DNA of 64,000 nucleotides from Toxonevra muliebris. Taxonomy: Eukaryota; Arthropoda; Insecta; Diptera; Pallopteridae. Below, in pieces: positions 1-10,896 of this stretch. A program made the position numbers and the translations under genes. Within the stretch, counting starts at the first letter, position 1, and each line of letters starts with the position of its first letter. The stretch covers positions 62,001 through 126,000 of the forward strand of contig OY829330.1 of assembly GCA_963691655.1 (NCBI GenBank). The letters run 5' to 3'. The notes under the pieces were generated by a model. It made no database searches, was not told where the DNA came from, and worked only from the letters and a program-made list of their open reading frames with translations.

Positions 1-650
1 TTTTCATATATATTTTGTTAGAAAATTAAATGAAACTATTGAATTAGTTTAAAAAAAAAAAAGGGTTAAATAAAAATAATAATTTTTGAATTTCATTGAA
101 ATACTAGTAGTATTTATACAATTTTTTTATTTTTTTTCATATTTTCATATACATAATTTTAGTATAAGCCTTTTTTTTTGAATCTATTGAATACTGATTC
201 ACAAATTTATATTTTTTTTCTTTCATACATACTTTTCTTTATTTCATATATACATATTTTTTTATTATTTTTCTTATAGTTAGTTCTTCTTTTTTTGGCT
301 ATTGAAGTAAGCTGTGAATTAGAAGACTTTTAGGTTTAAATTCTAAATTTATCATTTTTGGTTTTGGGTTTTAGGTTAAAAATTTTTTTTGTTAAAAGTT
401 TAAATTGAATTTAAAATTACATTTAAACTTAATTAGGGTTAAAATTGGATTCCGTTTGAATACAAAAAAAAAATATTCTTTTAGTAAAACTAGATATAGA
501 TTTAGTATTTTGAATTATAGTTTTTTTTAGTTTAAATTGAGTAAATTTTTTAATTTGATTATAACACGGCTTTGAATTTTACGTGTAAATTGAATTGGTA
601 AATTAAGTTAATTGAATAATTAAATTGAATTTAACTTTGAAGTTGTTGGT
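1..650. other. AT-rich non-coding DNA
   Basis: Long A and T runs with no open frame of note. It may include the left LTR of the gypsy element that follows, but I found no matching copy downstream, so no boundary is called. Confidence 0.6.
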
Positions 651-797
651 TGTTGTTGGTTTATTTCTTTATTTCCGGTGTGTATCAGTGGTACACACAT
701 ACACCTACATACGTGCATTCATACATAGAGACCGATTTGGCTTGCGTGAGTTCTTGTGTGTGTGAAACACAGTCGATACAGCGTTCTATTGGTGTGT

Positions 798-1922
798 ATG
801 GAGGACGATAGCGAGACACCAAGGAGTCCACGTGCAATTCCAAGAGTTATTTCAGGAGATAGGCGTGTTACGAGAAGCGTTGCTCGTGTGCTTGAAAATC
901 AAATTGCGGGATCAATTTTTACACAAATTGACACAGGGATAGTACACGCAGTGGATTTCGTACACACTGATCATTTTAACCGGTGTGCTAATTTGATTGA
1001 GCGGTCGGGTAGCTGAGGTAGAGGGGTCGGTAGCACCACCTTTGACTTCAACGCCAGAGGTGAGGGCTGATCGAGAAGGAGCTGCTGCTTCAAACAACAT
1101 TCCAGCTAGGAGGAGTAGAAGGAATGAAGCACGGAGAGAAGAGAGCAGTTTAGGGATAGTACCAACCCGTAAAATGGTAGATTTAAATAAGTAGCGTATA
1201 TCATTTGACGGCACAAACAGGGAGATGACAGTGGAAAGTTTCATATTCCGGATAGAACGAATGCGTGAACAATATGACATTACATATGGTCAGCTTTTCA
1301 CAGACTTCCACTGCCTTCTCTCTGGTGATGCTGTCAAATGGTATTGGCAGTTGATGGAGGATCATGCGGAGGATGATTACTTCGGGTATTTTGAGCTGAA
1401 GGCGGAGTTAGTTAGCCACTATAAGTCTGCAGATTCCGATTATGAAATAATCAAAGAAATTATGGAGAGGAAGCAGCAAGTCGGCGAATCGTTTGATGAT
1501 TTCTGCACGGATGTGCATGGGCTCACATTTCGGCTTAAGAAGAAAATACCCGAAGTAGATCTAGTCAATATTATTAAAGGAAATTTAAAATCAAATCTTT
1601 AAAAATTGATAATTTAGCGGACTTAAAGAAGGAAGTAAAGCGAGCAGAAAAGCTAGTCAGAGAAAATAGGACAAGAGCCAAGCAGATCAATGAGGTGAAC
1701 AGAGTTGATGTAGACGATGAGGATAGACACCATTTGGATGTTGAAGTAATCCAGAAAGTCCATGGTAGTAGAAATGCATTCCAAGGTGGAAGCAAACCTA
1801 CAGGATTACCACTCAATCGCACAAATAATATGAATACCCAGAGTGCAAGTGGTAATGGTCCGTTAACCCAGTTGGTAATACTACCACTGGTCGTGTTTTT
1901 TGTCCGTCTCCGTTCCATTTAA
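798..1922 (+). pseudogene. gypsy gag, broken
   Basis: The structural protein that would form the retrotransposon particle. The likely start is the ATG at 798 (MEDDSETPRSP). The frame changes near 1000, continues past a TAG at 1192 where other residues around it (DLNK, then RISFDGTNREM) look continuous, and runs to 1602. The central part (ESFIFRIERMREQY, then GDAVKWYWQL) is typical of a retrotransposon gag core. A second frame change near 1595 leads into a charged coiled-coil-like stretch (LKKEVKRAEKLVRENR) and a poor Cys motif (CFGCG, about 1935-1950). Family assignment is firm from its position before pol; the sequence itself is only a generic match. Confidence 0.75.
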
Positions 1923-2007
1923 TGTTGTGTTTTGGCTGTGGTCGTGATGAGTCTTTTTGTGTGTATAAATCGGGAAACCAGAAGCTGGCAGAGATTGCCG
2001 GGAACTC

Positions 2008-4587
2008 TTGCCAGGAGGAGAAGATACCGGAGAAGTAGGACTAGTAACAATTTTAAAGAAACCCATAGTAGTTAAGAATAGTGAGGATAGCGTTAAGTTG
2101 AAGACAAAGATAGAGTATAAGAGTCTGCACCAAAGGAAGTTAGAATATGAAAAAGCTAGAGAAAGGATTTTTGTGGAGGAGGCTGCTGTTACTAGCAGAA
2201 ATTATAAAAAGATACAAAAAATGCGAGAAAGGGCTAAACTAATAAAAAGACTTCGCCATAAAATAATTTCTACGATTGTGACGCTGAAAGGTGACAATCG
2301 GTTTTTCGCGAAAACCAATGTCGGTGGTAAAGAGGTGCTAGCTTTATTAGACTCTGGGGCAAGTGCAAGTTGCATAGGCAAAAACGCCATGACATTTTTA
2401 AAAGACAGACGGTCGCAGATAGTGCAAATTTCTGGACAAAGCGTCAGAACTGCTGATGGGGGTGAAACTGCAGTTCTGGGCGTGGTAAATTTACCTGTAG
2501 TATGGGAAGGGGTGACAAAAGAAATAGAGTTCTTAGTTGTACCGGCTCTACAACAAGAAGTTTATTTCGGCATTGACTTCTGGCACACTTTTGACGTCGC
2601 AGTCGTAAGTAAGGGTAGAGCAGAGCCAAATGTCACAAACAAAGCTCCTCTTACAGTTTCTGAGCTAGCTCCGACCGCTAATGATCTCAAATTTGACGCA
2701 AAGCAGCACATCCTAACCTCGGAACAAGAGGCTGCTTTAGAATTAGTTAAGGCACGGTTTCCATCTTTTGCCGTATTTGGACTTGGACGCACAGATTTGG
2801 AAGAGCATGTAATTGACGTAATTGACGAAAATACCCCTGTGAAACAACGACATTACCCTATTTCACCAGCAATACAAAGAATAGTCTTTGCAGAGCTTGA
2901 CAGAATGTTGAGTATGGGGGTAACTGAAATTAGCAATGGTAGCTGGAGTTCACCGGTCACGGTAGTTATAAAAGAAAATAAAAACCGACTTTGTCTTGAC
3001 GCTCGTAAAGTTAACGAAAGAACGATTAAAGACGCATATCCTTTGCCCAATATAGAAGGTATTTTGAGCAGGCTGCAGGATACTAGGTTTATATCTGCGA
3101 TTGATTTAAAGGACGCATTCTGGCAGATACCACTAGAGAAGAAGTCGAGGGAGAAGACAGCGTTCACAGTACCCGGAAGACCACTATACCAGTTCACAGT
3201 AATGCCATTCGGATTATGCAATGCCGCACAAAGGATGTGTCGTCTGATGGATAAAGTGATACCATCAGAAATGAGGGAAAACGTTTTTGTCTACCTCGAT
3301 GACTTACTAGTGGTTTCTGTCAGTTTTGAGGAACATCTTGACCAACTTGACAAAGTAGCGAAATGCTTACGGGATGCAAAACTCACCATAAATGTGCAAA
3401 AAAGCAAGTTTTGTTTTAGGGAAGTAAGGTACCTAGGGTATGTTGTTGGAGGTGGATGCATCAGGACCGATCCGAATAAAGTGGCTGCAATGAGAGATTT
3501 TCCAGACCCGAAAACGCCAAAACAACTTAGACGGTTCCTAGGTATGACAGGCTGGTACCGTCGCTTTATTAAAGATTATGCAGCAATTGCAGCACCACTA
3601 CATGATAGTTTGACGAAAGACATGATAAAAAAATTTGTACTGACAGACGAGGCAAAACTGGCTATGAACAAGTTGAAAGAGAGTCTTTGCTCAGCGCCAG
3701 TTTTGACTAACCCATACTTTGAACGACATTTTTATATACAATGTGACGCGTCGACTGAAGGGGTTGGTGGGGTACTCTTCCAGATGGATGCTGAGGGGAA
3801 TGAGCGGCCTATTGCCTATATGTCCGCAAAACTAAACAAGGCTCAGAGGAATTATAGCGTCACTGAGCTAGAGTGCTATGCGGCTATATTAAGTGTCAAA
3901 AGATTTCGTCCATATGTAGAAGGTTTACCTTTCACCATCATTACAGACCATGCGAGCTTGAAGTGGCTCATGGGGCAGAAAGACCTGTCTGGTAGATTAG
4001 CCAGATGGAGTTTGAAGCTTCAAGCGTACAATTTTAATATTGAACATAGGAAAGGAGCTCAAAATGTGGTACCAGATACCCTATCTCGCATGCATATGGA
4101 AGAGTTAAAGACAGTGGACAGGACATTAGATGTTGACTTCAATTCTTCATGGTTTTCATCAGAAGAATATGAAGAGTTGAAGAAAACAGTGACTGAGAAC
4201 ACAGACAGACTACCAGACGTATGCGTATCAGACAGTTTTGTTTACAAACGCACAAAATTTAACACAGGGGATGAACTAAAAGACGACCAAGCCTGGAAGC
4301 TGTGGGTACCATCAGGTTTGAGGCAACCATTGCTGGAAGCAGCTCATTATTCTGCATCTGTCGGTCATGGTGGCATCCACAAAACATTAGCTAGGTTAAG
4401 ACAAAAATATTATTGGCCGGGAATGGTAACAAATGTGCAATATATTGTCAAAAACTGTGATGTCTGTAAGGGTAGCAAACCTCAAAACATCGTACGAAGG
4501 CCACCAATGGGTATGCAACAAATAACCGAACGTCTTTTTCAGCGTTTATACATAGACTTTATGGGGCCATCGTACGACCGATGGTAA
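2008..4587 (+). CDS. gypsy pol: protease, RT, RNase H, integrase N-terminus
   Basis: An open frame of about 859 codons. Domains in order: an aspartic protease with LLDSGASASCIG (active Asp near residue 115); reverse transcriptase with KDAFWQIPLE, FTVMPFGLCNA and the catalytic YLDD near residues 429-432; RNase H with CDAST (about 578), TELECYAA, TDHASLKWL and DTLSR; and the integrase zinc-binding HHCC region (H-x-GHGGIHKTL to CDVCKG, about 779-830). The frame ends just after the first integrase core Asp (YIDFMGP). The true N-terminus probably continues from gag by frameshift, so the start at 2008 is only where the frame opens. The stop at 4585 is a break: integrase sequence continues in another frame. 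Confidence 0.9.
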   Translation: MPGGEDTGEVGLVTILKKPIVVKNSEDSVKLKTKIEYKSLHQRKLEYEKARERIFVEEAAVTSRNYKKIQKMRERAKLIKRLRHKIISTIVTLKGDNRFFAKTNVGGKEVLALLDSGASASCIGKNAMTFLKDRRSQIVQISGQSVRTADGGETAVLGVVNLPVVWEGVTKEIEFLVVPALQQEVYFGIDFWHTFDVAVVSKGRAEPNVTNKAPLTVSELAPTANDLKFDAKQHILTSEQEAALELVKARFPSFAVFGLGRTDLEEHVIDVIDENTPVKQRHYPISPAIQRIVFAELDRMLSMGVTEISNGSWSSPVTVVIKENKNRLCLDARKVNERTIKDAYPLPNIEGILSRLQDTRFISAIDLKDAFWQIPLEKKSREKTAFTVPGRPLYQFTVMPFGLCNAAQRMCRLMDKVIPSEMRENVFVYLDDLLVVSVSFEEHLDQLDKVAKCLRDAKLTINVQKSKFCFREVRYLGYVVGGGCIRTDPNKVAAMRDFPDPKTPKQLRRFLGMTGWYRRFIKDYAAIAAPLHDSLTKDMIKKFVLTDEAKLAMNKLKESLCSAPVLTNPYFERHFYIQCDASTEGVGGVLFQMDAEGNERPIAYMSAKLNKAQRNYSVTELECYAAILSVKRFRPYVEGLPFTIITDHASLKWLMGQKDLSGRLARWSLKLQAYNFNIEHRKGAQNVVPDTLSRMHMEELKTVDRTLDVDFNSSWFSSEEYEELKKTVTENTDRLPDVCVSDSFVYKRTKFNTGDELKDDQAWKLWVPSGLRQPLLEAAHYSASVGHGGIHKTLARLRQKYYWPGMVTNVQYIVKNCDVCKGSKPQNIVRRPPMGMQQITERLFQRLYIDFMGPSYDRW

Positions 4588-5325
4588 TACGTTCATTTTT
4601 GTTTTTTTTTACCATTTGTATTTTTAAAGCCGATGCGAAAAGCCACATCTGCAGATGTTGTTAAGTATTTGGAGCGTGATGTCTTTCATGTTTTTGGTGT
4701 CCCTGAGCATATACATTCTGACAATGGCAAACAGTTTGTCTCTGAAACATTTCAATTATTTTTAAGTAAATATGGAGTACTGTACACTAGAACTGCATTC
4801 TATTCACCACAAGCAAACGCCTCAGAACGCGTAAATAGATCAGTACTGCAGATGATTAGGGCATATATAGGTGATAATCAAAAGAATTGGGATAGGCATG
4901 TAAGCTCAATAGGTGTAGAACCTTATTTTGCAGTTTTTGGTAGCCACATGATGCAACATGGAGGTTCCTATGAGGTTGCTCGAAGGCTTAATGTGTTGCA
5001 TGAAGCTGATTTTGAAGTAGCTACCACAAACGACAAAATCCAGCTCCTTAGAGATAAAATTTTTAATGAATTAAGAATAGCACATGAAAAAAGCGAAAAA
5101 GTATATAATACTAGATGTAGGGATGTTAGTTTCAAGGTAGGGCAGGTAGTATACCGACGTAACTTCAAGCAGAGTAACCAAGCGGGTGGGTATAGTGCAA
5201 AATTAGGACCTAAACATCTTAAGTGCATTATACTCAAGCCAATTGGAAATTCACTATACGAAGTTGGTAACATGGTAGGAAAGAAGGTCGGTATCTACCA
5301 TGCCAAGGACATGTTTGCAGCTTAG
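4588..5325 (+). pseudogene. gypsy integrase core and C-terminus
   Basis: Continuation of the integrase after a frame break and apparent small loss at 4585-4630. It carries the second and third acidic residues of the DDE triad in the contexts HSDNGKQF and NASERVNRS, then a C-terminal region with a GPKHLKCII stretch like the GPY/F module of gypsy integrases. It ends with a TAG at 5323-5325. No chromodomain is seen. Because the core is split, this copy should not integrate on its own. Confidence 0.85.
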
Positions 5326-5329
5326 GTTT

Positions 5330-6960
5330 AAGTACATGTTTTTTATTTTTTTGACAACTGACTTGATTTGACTTTATACTCGCACTTGACTTTGGATTTG
5401 TAGTTGTTTTTTTGTTGTGGGTATGTTTTTGGTGGTTAATAGTTGTATTAGTATTTAAGTTATAGTGTTATTTAGGTTTAGCATTCTTGACAAATGAAGA
5501 ACTGTGAAATTAGGTTTAGTTTACGTAATGGTATAGTTAGAGTAGGATTAAGAATGTGCAATAGTTGTGGTTCTCAATGCCCGGCAGCTGTATTTACAGA
5601 GCATGAGTCAGTGGGTCGAGGCCACACGTTAGGGTAAGATTTAGAGGTAGGAGCAGCCTTCGTTTTAAGTTTCTTTTACGCACACGCTCCATATTGCAGG
5701 CAACATCGACGGATGCGAGCCTGTAACGACAGTCTGCTCTACAAAATCCCAAAAACACAATAAAAATTAGGTAGTAGTGGTAACCAGCCAACATCAAATA
5801 ATGCGTGCACAAAAATCCCTAACGAAATAATACCTTGCATATGCGCGTGGGCTACTTGGGGTCAGTGCTTAAGTAGTAGAATGAGTATGCGAATGTGGAG
5901 AGAACCAACGATCTGACTGACTGCAATCGGGTCGTGTTACTCAGCATAATAAGGATTCAGCAAACAGTATCACTAAACGGTCTCTATGTATGAAAGGTAC
6001 CTATGTAGGATCATTAGGAAAATACACCTAGAAACAGAAAGTTCAGATAAATTCTAATTGGCGACAGACGTTAACCCCGCATAGGTATATAGTTGTAAAT
6101 ATACATATACACGGAATCAAGGACAGTTCTCAAGGGCTAGAGCTAGTGGAAAAAAACCTAATGCAGAAAGGCTTGAGGTAAAGAAAAAAAAATATGTATA
6201 TCCTAAAGAAAAAAAAAATGGTTTTTGGTTATTTTTCAACAGGTCCTAGAGAGGAAAATTATAGGGCCTCAAGCTGCTTTGCTGGGTAGGCGCAAGCGAA
6301 GAAATTCACAAGAGCTGGTGAGGTCGACGACCTTAAAGAAGGAGATCACAAGTGTATAGTGAAGTAGTGCAAAGTGAACTCCGAAGAGAGCCAACAGAAA
6401 GAAAGAATATATATGAACATACATGTGTACCTTTGCACATAACACAAAACAATAAGAAAAAATTCTTATCATTTTTAAATACTTATACCCAATACATATA
6501 CGCCAAAGAGAGAGGCAAAATAAAAAATTTATATTATAAAAGAAAAAAAAATATTAGCAACAAATATTACATATTCATGACAAATAATCAAAGAAAGACA
6601 AGATAAGAAACAAAACTAAAAATCAGATCAAAGCATATGCACATAGATATAGAAAAATAATTGAGTGAGAGTGGTTGTGCTATGCTCTTTTTTCTGTTCC
6701 CCTTAATAAATTGTTCGGTCCATTTTCATACGTTCCCACAGGTCTTCGTCTTCGATCTGCTGCATGCTGGCGCCAACATCCAAAGAGAACGACGAAAGCG
6801 GTGAGTTGTAAAGAAAAATTACCTTTATATGTATGCCTTTGTGTGTGCTTTTTCAGAAAAAAGAGATAAATTAACAAAAACAAAATAAAAGAATATATAT
6901 ATACATATATATATATATGTGCATAAAAAAAAAATTTTGCAAATATTTGATTTTTTTTTG
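5330..6960. other. Non-coding; possible LTR remnant near 6700-6790
   Basis: No coding sequence is supported here. Around 6700-6790 an AATAAA-like site is followed by GCTGCATGC and then TGGCGCCAACATCC, which resembles a retroviral-type LTR end and tRNA primer site. No second LTR copy is seen, so this is only a suggestion. A TA-rich microsatellite lies at 6895-6922. Confidence 0.35.
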
Positions 6961-6965
6961 AATAT

Positions 6966-7036
6966 TGTCGGTGGCCTAGTGACAGAGTGCTAGACTGGAG
7001 TCCCAGCTACCTCGAGTTCAAATCCCCACTGGTGCA
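6966..7036 (+). repeat. tRNA-like sequence (tRNA relic or SINE head)
   Basis: An A-box-like TGGCCTAGTGAC (6972-6983) and a B-box-like GAGTTCAAATCC (7014-7025) lie at tRNA spacing. The acceptor and T stems do not pair well, so it is not called a working tRNA gene. It is followed by T-rich DNA. Confidence 0.5.
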
Positions 7037-7039
7037 TAT

Positions 7040-7985
7040 TTTAAAACTTGACTTTCTTTTGGTTATTATTTTTTTTTTTTATGATATTACTCATATAAAT
7101 ATCTCATCAAATTTTTACATAATAATACAATAATAATAATGATTTAGATAAAAATAGTTAATATGATAATTTAAATATAATATTTATAATATAACATTTT
7201 TTTTCTTTAATTTTGTATTTATTTATTGTTCTGAATTGTTTTAATAAAAACTCATGTACCGAAAAACATATATTTTCTTGAGTGCATATGTATTCTTGCA
7301 TATGCGTTGAATGCAACGTTTAGAATGTCAATACAAGGCATTATGAGCAACTGAAGTGTAGCCAGGGCTGGTGTAGGTGCCACACTCTACGAGTGGCGAG
7401 GATCATCATGTGTGCGGACGGACATTGACTAAAGACGGACTTACCAGCAAAAATTGGGAATAATACCAAGACCCGGAGCAGTGGTATTATTCATGGCTGT
7501 ATGCTAGATTTAGCTGCAGATGGGGAGGGACAGCTCCTGCTGACGGACGTTGTGTCGGACGATATGTATTTGTGTATTTTGAGTGACATTAGTATGAGTG
7601 GGTGCTAGACTAATCGCGGGTTGATAGGCGTGTGAATGTATGTGGGATGAGCGACTGAGTGTGATATCTAGGTGAATCGGGTTGAGTGCTAGTAAATGGT
7701 GAATGTGGGGATGAATGCAGGCAATTAGGGTAGCATGGAATCAATGTGGACGTATTTGTTCTTTTTTTTTTTTTCTAGCTCTTTCTATTTATCTATTACA
7801 TCCAAAATTTCATTTTTAAATAAGATTTTTTTTTATGGCACGACGGATGAAAAATCTTTTTCTGTGAGTGTCTGCTGGACAGTCTGAGTGGCAAGAACCA
7901 CCCCATCCGACGAGCAGCCGAGCCGACCACCGTGCCACCTCTGCCACACCAAGCTGTACCCATTCAAGTCAGACACATAACAGAC
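7040..7985. other. Unassigned non-coding segment
   Basis: AT-rich to about 7330, then GC-richer unique-looking sequence (7330-7740) with no convincing frame. It abuts the point (about 7986) where BEL-1 homology stops abruptly, so it may be flanking DNA or another element. Confidence 0.4.
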
Positions 7986-8508
7986 TCTATGTTGTGCATT
8001 TGCTTCCCGCTCCCTATTCCCTGGATCATCATAGTAGCGGTTTTTGTTGAAGCTCCTAACTCCTTGACTAGCCGTTCGCTCACTATATTGACTTGAGAGC
8101 CGGAGTCAAGAATGGCTCTGCATTCAATTTGGTTGCCGTTGTTGCTGACTAGCCTCACCTTTGTGGTGCTGAGAAGAACGTATCCCCTTTGATTCGTCCC
8201 TTTCGATGCCAAAAGTGTGGTGGATGGTTGTACAGATTTACTAGGATGCGACGCCGTGACCTGATTTGTGACTGATTCACTACGGTTGCCTTCGAAGTGT
8301 ACTAGTGTGTTGTGTTTGTGCTTCCATTTAGTACAATGTCTCCCAACGCAGTCTTTGGTCTTATGCCCAGATTTCATGCAATTGATGCACAGGTAATGGC
8401 TTTTTAGGAATTGCAGCCGCTGTTGAACCGTCAATTGTTGAAAACTCTAGCATGGATGTTTTTTCACATTGCAAGCCTTGCAGATGGTTGTCGAGCCATC
8501 AGTCACTT
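7986..8508 (-). pseudogene. BEL-1 gag zinc knuckle and protease fragment
   Basis: The minus-strand translation has a zinc knuckle CINCMKSGHKTKDC (C-x2-C-x4-H-x4-C), a second Cys/His group ending in HNTLVHF, then an aspartic protease start with AILDSGSQVNIVSERL. This is the BEL/Pao gag-to-protease transition. It matches the plus copy at 45400-45920 with few changes. Homology ends at about 7986, before the rest of the protease. Confidence 0.85.
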
Positions 8509-9258
8509 AAGGGGGCTAACATACATCTCGATGTGTGCCGTAATTGAGTGGTCTGATGGTAGTGTGGTCTATCACCTCCTCGTGGTGACAGCTGGTAACG
8601 GTTGCATGTCAGCCAGCTGGTGTAAACTATTATCTTATAACAGGGCACATCAGATGTCTGATATGCAACTGGCTAAGATAGATCAGGCGGAGGGAGCAAA
8701 CCCTCTCGACCCAGATATGTTAGGGTTCTGTTTGTAATGCACCTCAGACATGTTTGATTTTTGATATCAATCAGAATTAGACTTTCTGGCGTGCACTACA
8801 TGTGGGTCACTGCATATCTGGTCAATCAAAACACCCTTGGGTACTCTGGCGTTCACCCCTAGTGGGATTGGGCGTCAGGTACCAAAATGGCACGACCCCT
8901 CATTTGTCCACGGACCTCCCTTTTATTTCCTTATTTGTTTTTGATTGCTTTGGGCTAGTGGTTGTGGCTTCTGGACCTTGTAGCAGCGGGGTGAAACCTT
9001 CTGTGAACGGCTCCAGTTTAAGGTCACAACTATCTCCGTCCCGTTAAAACCCTGGCAGGCCTCATGGTACGTTCGAAGTCCGTCGCCATTCGGTTGGCGG
9101 TGTAGGTTTGGTTGAGATGACTCCCATTTAGCACTGGTCTGGCTCTGAGTACTTGCTCTCATAAGGACTTGTACCAACCCTCGCGTGGCCTCCCTGCTTC
9201 GGCATAGATAACCACGGGACCATTAAGGTGACTACACATCCGGACGGAGATAGCGGCC
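8509..9258 (+). promoter_or_regulatory. LINE 5' UTR
   Basis: GC-richer leader between the BEL-1 junction and the ORF1 start. LINE promoters are internal and lie here by family knowledge. No individual element is identified. Confidence 0.5.
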
Positions 9259-10896
9259 ATGAGTGGGGACCCAACAATCATGAATACGTCTAATAAAAAA
9301 CCCCAAAAACCCAAGGCCAACCCGCATGGGGAGCCCAATAGATTGGTTAGGCAATCGCCTGCCAAACGTTCACCACCCTCAACTTCTGGTGGCTCATCTT
9401 CTGGTGCTTCTTGCACCAGACCTACAGTGTCGACGAGAGTTTTGGCCAACATACCACCCTCGTCGTCATCTGGACCCACACCTTCTTCGAGCACGCTCGG
9501 TACCCAGGCAACTGTGCCGGGTGCGGGTTTTGCTCCTCTTCAGGCTCGCTTGTCTGGTACCGGTAAGGCCTCAGCAACTAAGCTGGCCTCTTCCTTCACC
9601 AGCAAAAGCGCCAGCACATCTAGCGTTCGGTCGCTATCTTCGAACAACCCTACCACTTCGGCAACTGTGCCAGGTCCTAGGGTTGTTCCACCGCCCGTTC
9701 GCCGGTCTGGTGTAGCCAGGGATTCGGCCACTAAGCCGGCCTTAGCCTCCACCAGTACAGGCCCCAGCACCGCTTCCACCTCTGGTGCTCGCGCGCACAT
9801 TACTGCGTCAACACGGGCGTACAGGACCAGAAGGTCAGCCTTCAGGATCCTGAATAGGCTGGAGCCCCTTGATCCCTCTTCGCTCTCCGAAAGGGATAAG
9901 GCAGCTCTTCAATGGGCCCAGCAGAATGCTGGTGCTCGCCCTCCTCCTCCTCCACTAATACCTCCTCATACAGCTAGTCAGAAACGACAAAGGTCGACTG
10001 ATAAGGCTGTCCAACCTGTCCGTCAGGACACCAAAAGGCCAAGACTGGCAACCCCAAAGCCGAAACTTAATCGGCCTTTTAATGAGGTTGCGAAAGATGG
10101 TCTTATCTGGGCCATTGTTGACTCCAGTAACAGCGACGGTACCATATCCCCAGACAACTGGAGGTTGGTACAGGCGGCGCTTCGCAATGTCTACAAAGAC
10201 GTTGTTACGGCGAATCCAGGCCCGTCGCCCAAATGCCGAGATGCCGGTTGGTATCAAGGCCACATAAAGTTGGTAGCTTGTGCAGATCAACGCTCTGCGG
10301 ACCTTTACAAGCTGGCCATTGCTAAGTTGGGAGAGGTATGGCCAGGTGCAAAGCTTTCTGCTGTATCTAAAGACCAGATCCCCAACCGACCACGTTCCAA
10401 GGCATGGATTCCGGCTGAGCCCTCCTCGCCGGATGAAATCCTCGAGCTTATAAAGTTAAGCAACCTTGAGCTACCCACCCATGATTGGAGAGTAGCCAAG
10501 GTCAGCGAACCCAAGGGCAACTTCCGTGAGGCACTCATCATCCTTAATGAGGAGTCGCTCTCACCGCTTAATACCACTAAGGGGGAGATCAACTACGGGT
10601 TCGACTCGATCTCCCTCAGGGTTTACAGATGTGACAAGTTGGGTACTGGGCAAGAAACCGTCACAGAGCCTTCGGCAGAAGCCGTGGACTTCCTGGCGAC
10701 CTTGTCCCAGTCCCAGACAGACACTGATCTCTCTGATGAAGGGAGTACCCTGTCCTCCTCCGAACTAGTTGGCGACTTTTTCGGTAAAATGGAGCTTGCC
10801 GCTGAGAACGTCGAGGCCCCTCCTTTGTCTGATGAGGAGGACCCCGACGTCACCATGATTGCCATCCCAAAAAATGGTGAAGGTTATTCAAATTAA
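9259..10896 (+). CDS. LINE ORF1 (gag-like RNA-binding protein)
   Basis: Intact frame of 545 codons from ATG 9259 to TAA 10896. Residues 1-220 are rich in Pro, Ser and Thr (SAKRSPPSTSGGSSSGAS and similar) and probably disordered. Residues about 270-460 form a folded part (GLIWAIVDSSNSDGTIS, then LPTHDWRVAKVSEPKGNF) that resembles, from memory, the DUF4780 domain found in insect transposon ORF1 proteins. The end is acidic. No CCHC knuckle is seen, unlike jockey or I ORF1. Its role would be to bind element RNA. It overlaps ORF2 by 23 bases. Confidence 0.8.
   Translation: MSGDPTIMNTSNKKPQKPKANPHGEPNRLVRQSPAKRSPPSTSGGSSSGASCTRPTVSTRVLANIPPSSSSGPTPSSSTLGTQATVPGAGFAPLQARLSGTGKASATKLASSFTSKSASTSSVRSLSSNNPTTSATVPGPRVVPPPVRRSGVARDSATKPALASTSTGPSTASTSGARAHITASTRAYRTRRSAFRILNRLEPLDPSSLSERDKAALQWAQQNAGARPPPPPLIPPHTASQKRQRSTDKAVQPVRQDTKRPRLATPKPKLNRPFNEVAKDGLIWAIVDSSNSDGTISPDNWRLVQAALRNVYKDVVTANPGPSPKCRDAGWYQGHIKLVACADQRSADLYKLAIAKLGEVWPGAKLSAVSKDQIPNRPRSKAWIPAEPSSPDEILELIKLSNLELPTHDWRVAKVSEPKGNFREALIILNEESLSPLNTTKGEINYGFDSISLRVYRCDKLGTGQETVTEPSAEAVDFLATLSQSQTDTDLSDEGSTLSSSELVGDFFGKMELAAENVEAPPLSDEEDPDVTMIAIPKNGEGYSN

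Larger units (their letters stand above)
651..5420 (+). mobile_element. Ty3/gypsy-like LTR retrotransposon, decayed
   Basis: One element in the order gag, protease, RT, RNase H, integrase, all on the plus strand, which is the Ty3/gypsy order. I could not find paired LTRs, so the ends are approximate. Gag has frame breaks near 1000 and 1595 and an in-frame TAG at 1192-1194. Integrase is broken near 4585. No envelope-like frame follows the integrase. The copy cannot make its full protein set. Confidence 0.85.

Noticed and set aside
2853..3221. Opposite-strand frames within gypsy pol, LINE ORFs and BEL pol
   Set aside because: They overlap well-supported domains and show no motif of their own.
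6966..7036. Functional tRNA gene
   Set aside because: A and B boxes are present but the acceptor and T stems do not pair. The same holds for 41559-41650, 53157 and 57060.
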